Origin: Ignatzschineria sp.
Lineage (GTDB): Bacteria > Pseudomonadota > Gammaproteobacteria > Cardiobacteriales > Wohlfahrtiimonadaceae
Assembly: GCA_030151245.1 (NCBI GenBank)
Contig: JASLEF010000027.1
Span: forward strand, 1 to 5,070
DNA: 5,070 bases
Direction of reading: 5' to 3'
Positions 1-4,484 of the stretch are shown here, piece by piece. The notes below the pieces were generated by a model. That model did no database searches. It had not been told where the DNA came from and saw nothing but the letters and a program-made list of their open reading frames with translations. Both the position numbers and the translations under genes were made by a program. Within the stretch, counting starts at the first letter, position 1, and every line of letters begins with the position of its first letter.

Positions 1-48
1 AAAACCAAGTGGGACGCATAAAGAAACATCTTATTTGTGGTTTTTTTT
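1..48. terminator. Two-tier hairpin with flanking A and T runs, likely bidirectional terminator
   Basis: AAAACCA (1-7) pairs with TGGTTTT (38-44). Inside it a second stem forms from 18-24 and 29-34, with one bulged A and an AACA loop. The outer stem runs into T8 (41-48) on the plus strand. If the window closes on itself, A5067-5070 plus A1-4 give exactly eight A's facing those eight T's, directly after the stop codon of the 4734-5066 gene. That would make this its terminator, and on the minus strand a terminator for RNAII. The pairing is seen; the circular joining and the function are inferred. Confidence 0.5.
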
Positions 49-65
49 AGCCTTAATGTCTTTTT

Positions 66-79
66 ACTTGTGTACTTGT
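66..79. repeat. Short direct repeat ACTTGT
   Basis: ACTTGT occurs at 66-71 and 74-79, separated by GT. The pair lies just beyond the proposed replication origin in the direction of RNAII synthesis. It is too short to assign a role; it could be a host-factor site or chance. Confidence 0.3.
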
Positions 80-82
80 AAA

Positions 83-138
83 ACGCCCACAAACGGCGTA
101 TTTGCTTTCTTCAGGCACAAAAAAAACCGCTATGCGGT
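83..138 (-). other. Candidate ColE1-type replication origin (3' end of primer RNA)
   Basis: Read on the minus strand, this stretch has a hairpin ACCGC-ATA-GCGGT (126-138), then T8 followed by GTG (116-126), then AAATACGCC (95-103). A further small hairpin ACGCC/GGCGT lies at 83-99. ColE1 and pMB1 have the same order near the point where the RNA primer becomes DNA: TTTTTGTG, then GGAAAAACGCC. No Rep protein gene or iteron array is present in the window, so a host-polymerase, RNA-primed origin is the best explanation. The G-rich run that helps form the RNA-DNA hybrid in ColE1 is absent, and the spacing is shorter. The start point, probably near 100, is an inference by analogy. Confidence 0.45.
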
Positions 139-160
139 CTGACAGTATCTCGGTTCTCTC

Positions 161-189
161 TTGCTATGTAGAACTTTGTTCCATATAAT
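161..189 (+). promoter_or_regulatory. Strong sigma70-type promoter of the RNAI-like antisense RNA
   Basis: TTGCTA (161-166) and a perfect TATAAT (184-189) are separated by exactly 17 bp. This is the clearest promoter in the window. Transcription should start near 195-197, immediately before the first stem-loop of the small RNA. A strong constitutive promoter is expected for a copy-control antisense RNA. Confidence 0.75.
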
Positions 190-195
190 TGTTCA

Positions 196-320
196 TAGTA
201 GCTTGCTTTAATCGCCTTGCCTGGCAATTAAAGTAGTTTGAGAGAAGGTCAGATTTCTTTCAAACCGATAGGGCTAATCTATAAGAGAACCGTAAATGAC
301 GCAAGTTATTTACGGTTTTT
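196..320 (+). ncRNA. RNAI-like antisense RNA, about 125 nt, three stem-loops
   Basis: This is the predicted antisense inhibitor of primer maturation. Stem-loop 1 spans 203-236: CTTTAAT (206-212) pairs with ATTAAAG (227-233), and an inner GCC/GGC closes the six-base loop TTGCCT. Stem-loop 2 follows at 236-265: a 12-bp stem with two G-U pairs and the loop GTCAGA. After a linker of about 20 nt, stem-loop 3 (288-317) is a 13-bp stem with a GCAA tetraloop and a U tract. Two adjacent hairpins plus a terminator hairpin, behind a consensus promoter and with no reading frame, is the plan of ColE1 RNAI (about 108 nt). Alternatives are an unrelated regulatory RNA or a leader of the downstream methyltransferase gene. 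The promoter and hairpins are seen; the role is inferred. Confidence 0.65.
285..320 (+). terminator. Intrinsic terminator of the antisense RNA
   Basis: A288-C300 pairs with G305-T317 around a GCAA tetraloop (13 bp, one G-T pair). The stem runs into T316-T320. It should end the RNA started at about 196 and insulate the methyltransferase gene from the strong RNAI promoter. Confidence 0.8.
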
Positions 321-358
321 CTTTAAAAAAAAATAGTGCTGGATCCTCTTCTTCTTTT

Positions 359-366
359 TTTATACA
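359..366. promoter_or_regulatory. Overlapping candidate -10 boxes for RNAII (-) and the methyltransferase gene (+)
   Basis: On the minus strand 359-364 reads TATAAA, a possible -10 box for RNAII with a start near 352. On the plus strand 361-366 reads TATACA, a possible -10 box for the methyltransferase gene with a start near 373. Neither has a convincing -35 box at the right spacing (a minus-strand TTAATT at 18 bp is the best for RNAII). If both are used, primer synthesis and methyltransferase expression would compete for one site. Confidence 0.35.
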
Positions 367-404
367 ATGCAATGCCTCTAATAATTAATCTCAAAAGAGC
401 ACAA

Positions 405-1721
405 ATGACTAATAAAAGAAGCATTAGGTTTATTGATTTATTCGCTGGAATGGGTGGATTTAGAATTGGATTTGAATCTGCAGGGAGAGATTTAGATACC
501 AATACTCATTGTGTATTTTCATCTGAAATAAAAGAAGCTGCTATTACCGCCTATCAGCAGAACTTTAACGAAACTCCCTCAGGAAATATAGAAGAAATAA
601 ACGCTAAAGATATTCCTGATTTTGATGTTTTACTCGCAGGATTTCCTTGCCAACCATTTTCATCAGCTGGAAATAGAGAAGGATTTTTAGATACCAGGGG
701 TACTCTATTCTTTGAAATTGAAAGAATTTTAAAAGAAAAAAAACCTCATGGTTTTATCCTGGAAAATGTCGATGGTTTAATTAATCACGACAAGATAAAT
801 CCAAGTGACCCTATAGGTAGGACTCTTGATGTAATGCTCAAAAGTTTAAAATCTTTAGGGTATAACGTAACGTGGAAACTTTTAAATTCCAGTGATTTTG
901 GGTTAGCACAATCAAGAAAAAGAGTCTTTATTGTAGGATCTCTCAACTCTAAAATACCCTTAAATGACTTTCATAAAAAATCGGTAAAACTAAAAGATAT
1001 TTTAGAATCAGGATTACCAACTCTTAAGTCTAATATCGCTAAAATTCTCTTAGAAAAGTTTCGACCAGATCAATTATTTGGTAAGTCAATAAAGGATAAA
1101 AGAGGGGGGGAAAATAATATTCATAGTTGGGAGCTAGAGCTAAAAGGTCCCTGCACTGATGATCAGAAAAAATTATTGTCAGAGTTATTAAAGGCTAGAA
1201 GAAATAAAAAATGGGCAGATATCATAGGTATACAATGGATGGACGGAATGCCCTTAACATGCGAGCAAATTTATACTTTTTTCCCTCATGAGAACTTACA
1301 AGAAATGTTAGATGACTTAACATCTAAAAAATATTTAAAACTAGAGCATCCTAAAGATCTCATGTTTGTACAAAATAAAAATGGTGTTCTCTCAAAAAGA
1401 AGAATGCCAAGAACAGATTTACCTAAGGGATACAATATCGTTGCTGGAAAAATGAGCTATGAAATCAGCAAAATATTAGATCCTGAAGGTTTAGCTCCAA
1501 CTTTAGTAGCCATGGACATTGATAGATTAGTTGTTGTTGATAATGATGGGTTAAGGAACTTATCCGATATAGAACAAAAAAGGCTTTTTGGCTTTCCAGA
1601 TAACTATAATTTATCAAACCTATCTATAGTAGATAGATTTGATTTATTCGGGAATACCGTTCCTATTCCAGTAGTTACAGAAATATCAAAACTACTAATT
1701 AAAGACTTTTTAAGTTCTTAA
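405..1721 (+). CDS. C5-cytosine DNA methyltransferase of a Type II R-M system
   Basis: The enzyme transfers a methyl group from S-adenosylmethionine to carbon 5 of cytosine in the R-M recognition site, protecting plasmid and host DNA. Numbering from ATG 405 (438 residues), the family motifs appear in order: DLFAGMGGF (11-19, cofactor binding), GFPCQPFS (79-86, catalytic Cys82), ENV (120-122), QSRKRVFIVG (169-178), LAPTLVAMD (364-372) and FGNTVPIPVV (415-424). The stretch of about 190 residues between the QSRKR motif and LAPT holds the target-recognition domain. The frame is open back to GTG 336, but ATG 405 is preferred: AAGAG lies just upstream, the family begins directly before the RFIDLF block, and the first 23 extra codons look non-coding. 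I infer a GGNNCC-type target from the partner nuclease and the general resemblance to NlaIV/NgoBV-like enzymes. The gene is AT-rich with no frameshift, converges on the nuclease gene and overlaps it by 23 bp. Confidence 0.95.
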   Translation: MTNKRSIRFIDLFAGMGGFRIGFESAGRDLDTNTHCVFSSEIKEAAITAYQQNFNETPSGNIEEINAKDIPDFDVLLAGFPCQPFSSAGNREGFLDTRGTLFFEIERILKEKKPHGFILENVDGLINHDKINPSDPIGRTLDVMLKSLKSLGYNVTWKLLNSSDFGLAQSRKRVFIVGSLNSKIPLNDFHKKSVKLKDILESGLPTLKSNIAKILLEKFRPDQLFGKSIKDKRGGENNIHSWELELKGPCTDDQKKLLSELLKARRNKKWADIIGIQWMDGMPLTCEQIYTFFPHENLQEMLDDLTSKKYLKLEHPKDLMFVQNKNGVLSKRRMPRTDLPKGYNIVAGKMSYEISKILDPEGLAPTLVAMDIDRLVVVDNDGLRNLSDIEQKRLFGFPDNYNLSNLSIVDRFDLFGNTVPIPVVTEISKLLIKDFLSS

Positions 1722-2352
1722 AATATTTAAGGAAATTATCTGTTTCCTTTAATTTTAGATATTTTGCTTCTGTTTTATAAAGTGCATCAACAAATTCCTC
1801 CTTGTTCTTAAAAGGAGGATATTTTGAAGCTCTCGATGAATGAAAGGCACATGGACGTAGATTGTAAATAACCCCTCTTTTAGTCTGTGTCTTAATTGGC
1901 CATCTTTCAGACGCGCTACTAATCTCCCATATTTTTTTTAAAAAAATATTTTCTATATGGAGCAACCCATTGTTTAATTTGTACGCAAATATTAAATAGT
2001 CAGCATCTAATCTTTCTGGATTCGTGGTTAATGATTCACAATATGACTGAAAATTAGCAATATCAAAGCTTGGAGTAGCATCAGCATTATAGGTTTTCAC
2101 CTCTAATAATCCTTTATCTGGTCCAATAAAAAAATCTGGAAATTCTTGGGATTCTGCTTGCTCAAAAATATCGTAGCAGTTTTTTTTAGCCCATACACCT
2201 AACCACTCTTGAATCATTCCCCCAATACCATCGCGAGATTGTATATTAAAAGAAATATCACCTAATCCAAACTTAACCCCACCTCTCAAATTAGGTAATT
2301 CAGATATTAACTGTTCATACATCATCACAGATATATCATTATAAATATTCAT
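1699..2352 (-). CDS. Type II restriction endonuclease, PD-(D/E)XK, NgoBV-like
   Basis: This is the restriction partner of the convergent methyltransferase, expected to cut unmethylated sites. The 217-residue protein has a PD-(D/E)XK active site: Pro72-Asp73, then Glu84-Val85-Lys86 ten residues later. Surrounding blocks (GIGGMIQEWL at 43-52, FDIANFQSYCESL at 96-108, LDADYLIF at 115-122, ERWPIK at 149-154) agree with my recollection of the NgoBV family, which cleaves GGNNCC. That assignment is from memory and not a search. The ATG at 2352 has a good ribosome site, AGAGGA (2357-2362), five bases upstream. No controller (C) protein gene is visible, so timing of nuclease expression must depend on promoter strength, the overlapping transcripts or methylation. 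The gene lies downstream of the mob operon on the same strand and might also receive readthrough from it. Confidence 0.85.
   Translation of the reverse strand: MNIYNDISVMMYEQLISELPNLRGGVKFGLGDISFNIQSRDGIGGMIQEWLGVWAKKNCYDIFEQAESQEFPDFFIGPDKGLLEVKTYNADATPSFDIANFQSYCESLTTNPERLDADYLIFAYKLNNGLLHIENIFLKKIWEISSASERWPIKTQTKRGVIYNLRPCAFHSSRASKYPPFKNKEEFVDALYKTEAKYLKLKETDNFLKYFKNLKSL
1729..1756 (+). terminator. Possible weak terminator of the methyltransferase gene
   Basis: AAGGAAA (1729-1735) pairs with TTTCCTT (1743-1749) around a 7-base loop, followed by an interrupted T run to 1756. It begins eight bases past the methyltransferase stop codon and lies inside the end of the nuclease gene. The stem is short and AT-rich, so efficiency is doubtful. 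An adjoining AT palindrome (CTTAAA-ATA-TTTAAG, 1717-1731) overlaps the stop codon. Confidence 0.35.
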
Positions 2353-2363
2353 TTTTTCCTCTT

Positions 2364-2463
2364 TATAAGCATATAAAAAGGTTAATTATATCTACTCCAA
2401 AATACAAAACATAAGATCATATCTTACAGAGCCAAAGAAGGTGATCAAATTCATATGCTTATA
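2364..2463. repeat. 11-bp inverted repeat bracketing the mobA/endonuclease intergenic region
   Basis: TATAAGCATAT (2364-2374) and ATATGCTTATA (2453-2463) are perfect reverse complements 78 bp apart. One copy sits next to the endonuclease ribosome site, the other over the mobA stop codon. It could mark an insertion junction, form a long-range hairpin in readthrough mRNA, or bind a protein. I saw no third copy at the other end of the R-M module. Confidence 0.5.
2385..2390 (-). promoter_or_regulatory. Candidate -10 box for the endonuclease gene
   Basis: On the minus strand 2385-2390 reads a perfect TATAAT, about 33 bp before the ATG at 2352. It predicts a leader of about 25 nt carrying the AGAGGA ribosome site. 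No good -35 hexamer is found at 16-18 bp, so the promoter may be weak or activator-dependent. A perfect inverted repeat, TAAGAT-CAT-ATCTTA (2412-2426), lies just upstream and could be an operator. Confidence 0.45.
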
Positions 2464-4043
2464 TCGATATTACTATCCTTTTGGTTTTGAATAAGCGCTT
2501 CTTCTATCGCTTGATTCCTCTCTCTAATAATTTCTGTAACTCTATCTGATTGCTGTTGATCAGTTTTAATTGTTTTGATAACTGACTGATTATATCTACA
2601 GATATCTTCAACTGTTCCGCTAACTCCGCTATATCTTGCGATTGTTTCTCGTATAGCAGCTTTAAGGCTTTCAGCTCGTTTTGATATTGTTTCTCCAAAT
2701 TCTCTAATGTGTTCAACAAAAGTTTTTCTGCTTCCGTCATTATTATCAATTCCCTCTATTTCACTGGCGCTAAAATCATCAAATTCCCTTTCTCTCCCCA
2801 ATACATTCCTTTGTATTTGGGGTCTATTTGAACGCAATATCTCGATACTCCGTTCTCTATTTCGCATTTCGATAGCATTATGTTCTCTGATTGGCTTTCC
2901 CAATACTCGGCTGATTTCGCCCATCTCTGTAGCTTGCTCGCTTCCTCGCTTGCTAGATAAATCAAAATCAATAAAACTATTCCTACGATCCCCGTTATGA
3001 TCATCATTACGATTGCCGTTACTGTCCAAACCCTTTGCGTCTGCTCTGTTTGTATCTTTTGAGTGCGTTTGATCTGCTCGATCAGTTTCGTTGTGTTCTG
3101 ATCTAGCCCCTCTATCAAATTCTGTTGTGCTTCTCTCGCTTGTTCTAATGTCTTGGCTGTATGTCGCTTCGCCTGCTCTGTCAGCTCGTCTGTATAGCTT
3201 TTTATTACGTTCTGTTGCTCGCTCAAGTTGCTCTTTATAAAGTCTTTGTGTTTCTTGAATTCGCTCAAAAGTTCTGCTTCTGTATTCGTCTGTAGCTCTT
3301 GCGATTGCTTCTGTAATTGTTGTGTCAGCTGTGAAATTTTGCTCATATAATGCACCTTTTAGCCGTATGTTTTTCCCTCCATCGGGATCTTTAATTGATA
3401 TTGATTGCTTTGTTTGTCTTGCTACTTCAAAACCTGCATTCTCTAAGAAATTAACAACACCTTGCCGATCTTTAATCTCTCCACTTACAACCATGTTAGT
3501 AACCGCCTCATCAATGGCTTTAACTGCTTCTTTCTTGTTCTTTGGCAAGTCTTTTGCTGTCGTGATTGTTCGCTTGCGCTGAGGGTCATCAGGATCTGAT
3601 AATTTGTAATCGTGATTGATTAACTGCTTACAATTATCAATGCGACTCTTGTCAGCTTTGTGATAGTACGGCTGTAACCGTTTGTTAGTTGTTAGCTCTA
3701 CGTTTGCAACGACAAAATTAAGCTCTAAGCGGTCGTTTTTGTCTGTATGCTCTATCCAAGTAATCTCGTATTGATTCGGCTCTAGACCGGGCAACAACGC
3801 TTCTTCAAAGCGTGTCATAATTTCCTCTTTTTGCTCGGCTGTAATCTCGTGATGTTTCTCTTCAAAACTCAAAACACCAGCTGTGTAGTTTCTTGAGAAG
3901 TCTAAACCGTCAATGATCTCTTTCGTTTGCTCCAAGTCGCCTCGAAGCACCGTAGCGCCCTCTCGCTGTCGATCTTTTCCCATGAGGTAATCAGCAACGC
4001 CTTTCCCTCCGCCTGCGCCCCTCGCAAAGAATTTAACTAGCAT
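2451..4043 (-). CDS. mobA: HEN-type mobilization relaxase, ColE1 MbeA-like
   Basis: MobA nicks oriT, stays covalently bound to the 5' end and pilots the strand to a helper transfer system. The start is ATG 4043 (530 residues): AGAGG lies five bases upstream and the N-terminus MLVKFFARG aligns with ColE1 MbeA. This places the DYL tyrosine at residue 19, the position reported as catalytic in MbeA. The HEN metal/active-site signature is His99, Glu107 and Asn109 within WIEHTDKNDRLELNF. The His-Glu spacing is one residue longer than in MbeA. Residues around 225-240 (SISIKDPDGGKNIRLKG) form another conserved block. The C-terminal half is hydrophilic, low in complexity and probably an extended linker, since the same DNA also encodes mobB and mobD in another frame. 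The gene overlaps the mobC stop by 11 bp, implying coupled translation. ColE1 MbeA is about 517 residues, so this gene is full length. Confidence 0.95.
   Translation of the reverse strand: MLVKFFARGAGGGKGVADYLMGKDRQREGATVLRGDLEQTKEIIDGLDFSRNYTAGVLSFEEKHHEITAEQKEEIMTRFEEALLPGLEPNQYEITWIEHTDKNDRLELNFVVANVELTTNKRLQPYYHKADKSRIDNCKQLINHDYKLSDPDDPQRKRTITTAKDLPKNKKEAVKAIDEAVTNMVVSGEIKDRQGVVNFLENAGFEVARQTKQSISIKDPDGGKNIRLKGALYEQNFTADTTITEAIARATDEYRSRTFERIQETQRLYKEQLERATERNKKLYRRADRAGEATYSQDIRTSERSTTEFDRGARSEHNETDRADQTHSKDTNRADAKGLDSNGNRNDDHNGDRRNSFIDFDLSSKRGSEQATEMGEISRVLGKPIREHNAIEMRNRERSIEILRSNRPQIQRNVLGREREFDDFSASEIEGIDNNDGSRKTFVEHIREFGETISKRAESLKAAIRETIARYSGVSGTVEDICRYNQSVIKTIKTDQQQSDRVTEIIRERNQAIEEALIQNQKDSNIDISI
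2504..2740 (-). CDS. mobD: MbeD-like mobilization/entry-exclusion protein nested in mobA
   Basis: The 78-residue product starts MTEAEKLLLNTLENLEKQY and is almost entirely a predicted amphipathic helix/coiled coil (leucine/isoleucine every three to four residues, KQLKLI near the end). It matches the start and character of ColE1 MbeD (MTELERQLL...). ColE1 MbeD has been linked to mobilization and entry exclusion; its biochemistry is unclear. ATG 2740 is chosen over the upstream TTG because of the homologous N-terminus, although the AGAGGG ribosome site is about 11 bases away. The gene lies wholly inside mobA in the +1 frame, 15 bp after the end of mobB. The combination of a nested frame, mobB ahead of it and the conserved start makes it a real gene. 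Confidence 0.8.
   Translation of the reverse strand: MTEAEKLLLNTLENLEKQYQNELKALKLLYEKQSQDIAELAEQLKISVDIISQLSKQLKLINSNQIELQKLLERGIKR
2756..3346 (-). CDS. mobB: MbeB-like mobilization membrane protein nested in mobA
   Basis: In ColE1 MbeB assists relaxosome function, probably linking the relaxase complex to the membrane. The 196-residue product begins MSKISQLTQQLQKQSQEL, like MbeB. It has a long Gln/Glu/Lys-rich coiled coil (about 1-106), one strong transmembrane segment (about 107-132, WTVTAIVMMIITGIVGIV) and a C-terminal domain of about 60 residues ending with NLMILAPVK. That predicts a cytoplasmic coiled coil anchored in the inner membrane. ATG 3346 is preferred over GTG 3355: AAAAGGTG stands six bases upstream of it, and homologues start with MS. 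The gene lies entirely within mobA in the +1 frame. A transmembrane helix retained inside another gene's coding sequence argues strongly that this frame is under selection. Confidence 0.87.
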   Translation of the reverse strand: MSKISQLTQQLQKQSQELQTNTEAELLSEFKKHKDFIKSNLSEQQNVIKSYTDELTEQAKRHTAKTLEQAREAQQNLIEGLDQNTTKLIEQIKRTQKIQTEQTQRVWTVTAIVMMIITGIVGIVLLILIYLASEEASKLQRWAKSAEYWESQSENIMLSKCEIENGVSRYCVQIDPKYKGMYWGEKGNLMILAPVK

Positions 4044-4389
4044 AAGCACCTCTAATAGCAATCAATTCGCTCTCGATATTTTGTAATATGATTGATAATT
4101 TAATCAGATCAATTCGATCGCTCTGCGATTGATAGCGGTTCAAATTTCGTGATATTTGATTCACGTTATTACCAACACTAGCAAGTTGTCGCAACAGCTC
4201 TGGGGGAACGGTTAAACGGTTAATCTTATCCCTATTTTTTTTGGCTATTTTTGCAAAATATTCACTATCAGCAGATAGACAATATTCACGCATAAACTCG
4301 GCAAGCGGTTGATTCTGCGCAAGCTCTAAAAGCTTTTGATGTTCTTCATCAGATACCCTGATTTTTATTGATTTATTTCGCTTCTGCAT
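4033..4389 (-). CDS. mobC: MobC/MbeC-like relaxosome accessory protein
   Basis: MobC binds oriT DNA and helps the relaxase open and nick it. The 118-residue protein has a basic start (MQKRNKSIKIRVSDEEHQ, residues 1-18), consistent with a ribbon-helix-helix DNA-binding fold. It also carries the family signature PPELLRQLASVGNNVNQISRNLN (residues about 62-84; ColE1 MbeC has PALLRQLAGMGNNLNQIARQVN). The ATG at 4389 is preceded by a strong ribosome site, AAAGGAGT (4395-4402). The gene is next to oriT, is first of the main mob genes, and its TAA overlaps the start of mobA by 11 bp. The TAG of a candidate leader peptide falls inside its ribosome-binding region. Confidence 0.95.
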   Translation of the reverse strand: MQKRNKSIKIRVSDEEHQKLLELAQNQPLAEFMREYCLSADSEYFAKIAKKNRDKINRLTVPPELLRQLASVGNNVNQISRNLNRYQSQSDRIDLIKLSIILQNIESELIAIRGAYAS

Positions 4390-4392
4390 TGG

Positions 4393-4458
4393 CTACTCCT
4401 TTGAAATAATTCCTTTAGATTCGGCAATCGATTTGGATCTCATTTTATCTGCAAACAT
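4393..4458 (-). CDS. Candidate 21-codon leader peptide ahead of mobC
   Basis: ATG 4458 follows a good ribosome site (AGAAGGA, five bases upstream) and opens a 21-residue frame, MFADKMRSKSIAESKGIISKE. Its TAG (4393-4395) lies within the mobC ribosome-binding region, four bases from the mobC ATG. Ribosomes ending here could re-initiate at mobC, or translation could keep the mobC site open. I do not recognise the peptide and claim no independent function. The start/stop geometry is seen; expression is inferred. A chance frame of this length is quite possible. Confidence 0.35.
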   Translation of the reverse strand: MFADKMRSKSIAESKGIISKE

Positions 4459-4484
4459 TCCAATCCTTCTGATTTCAAAACAAA

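Larger units (their letters stand above)
100..352 (-). ncRNA. Candidate RNAII-like replication primer RNA (short form)
   Basis: This is the proposed preprimer transcript of a ColE1-type replicon, read from about 352 toward 100. Its first part is complementary to the antisense RNA at 196-320. Downstream of that, 143-156 reads GAACCGAGATACTG on this strand. This closely matches GAACTGAGATACC, a conserved block of ColE1/pMB1 RNAII, and it is followed by the origin-like elements. Two upstream segments can pair alternatively with 151-160, as alpha, beta and gamma do in ColE1 RNAII. The predicted length of about 250 nt is under half that of ColE1. Both ends are inferred: the 5' end from a TATAAA box at 359-364, the 3' end from the AAATACGCC match. 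The hairpin plus T8 at 119-138 could instead simply terminate this RNA. Confidence 0.5.

Noticed and set aside
121..320. CRISPR repeat or tracrRNA-like element in the inverted-repeat-rich region.
   Set aside because: No regularly spaced direct repeats and no cas genes. The hairpins are better explained by RNAI/RNAII.
336..404. Longer methyltransferase starting at GTG 336 (23 extra residues).
   Set aside because: No ribosome site precedes GTG 336, the extra residues do not fit the family N-terminus, and the region holds candidate promoters. ATG 405 fits better.
2707..3000. 97-codon plus-strand open frame.
   Set aside because: It is antisense to mobA/mobB, has no ribosome site and no recognisable product. 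The strand is already coding twice.
3322..3582. 86-codon plus-strand open frame.
   Set aside because: Shadow of mobA on the opposite strand, with no supporting signals.
4044..4061. mobA start at TTG 4061.
   Set aside because: ATG 4043 has AGAGG at good spacing and places the catalytic tyrosine at residue 19 as in ColE1 MbeA.
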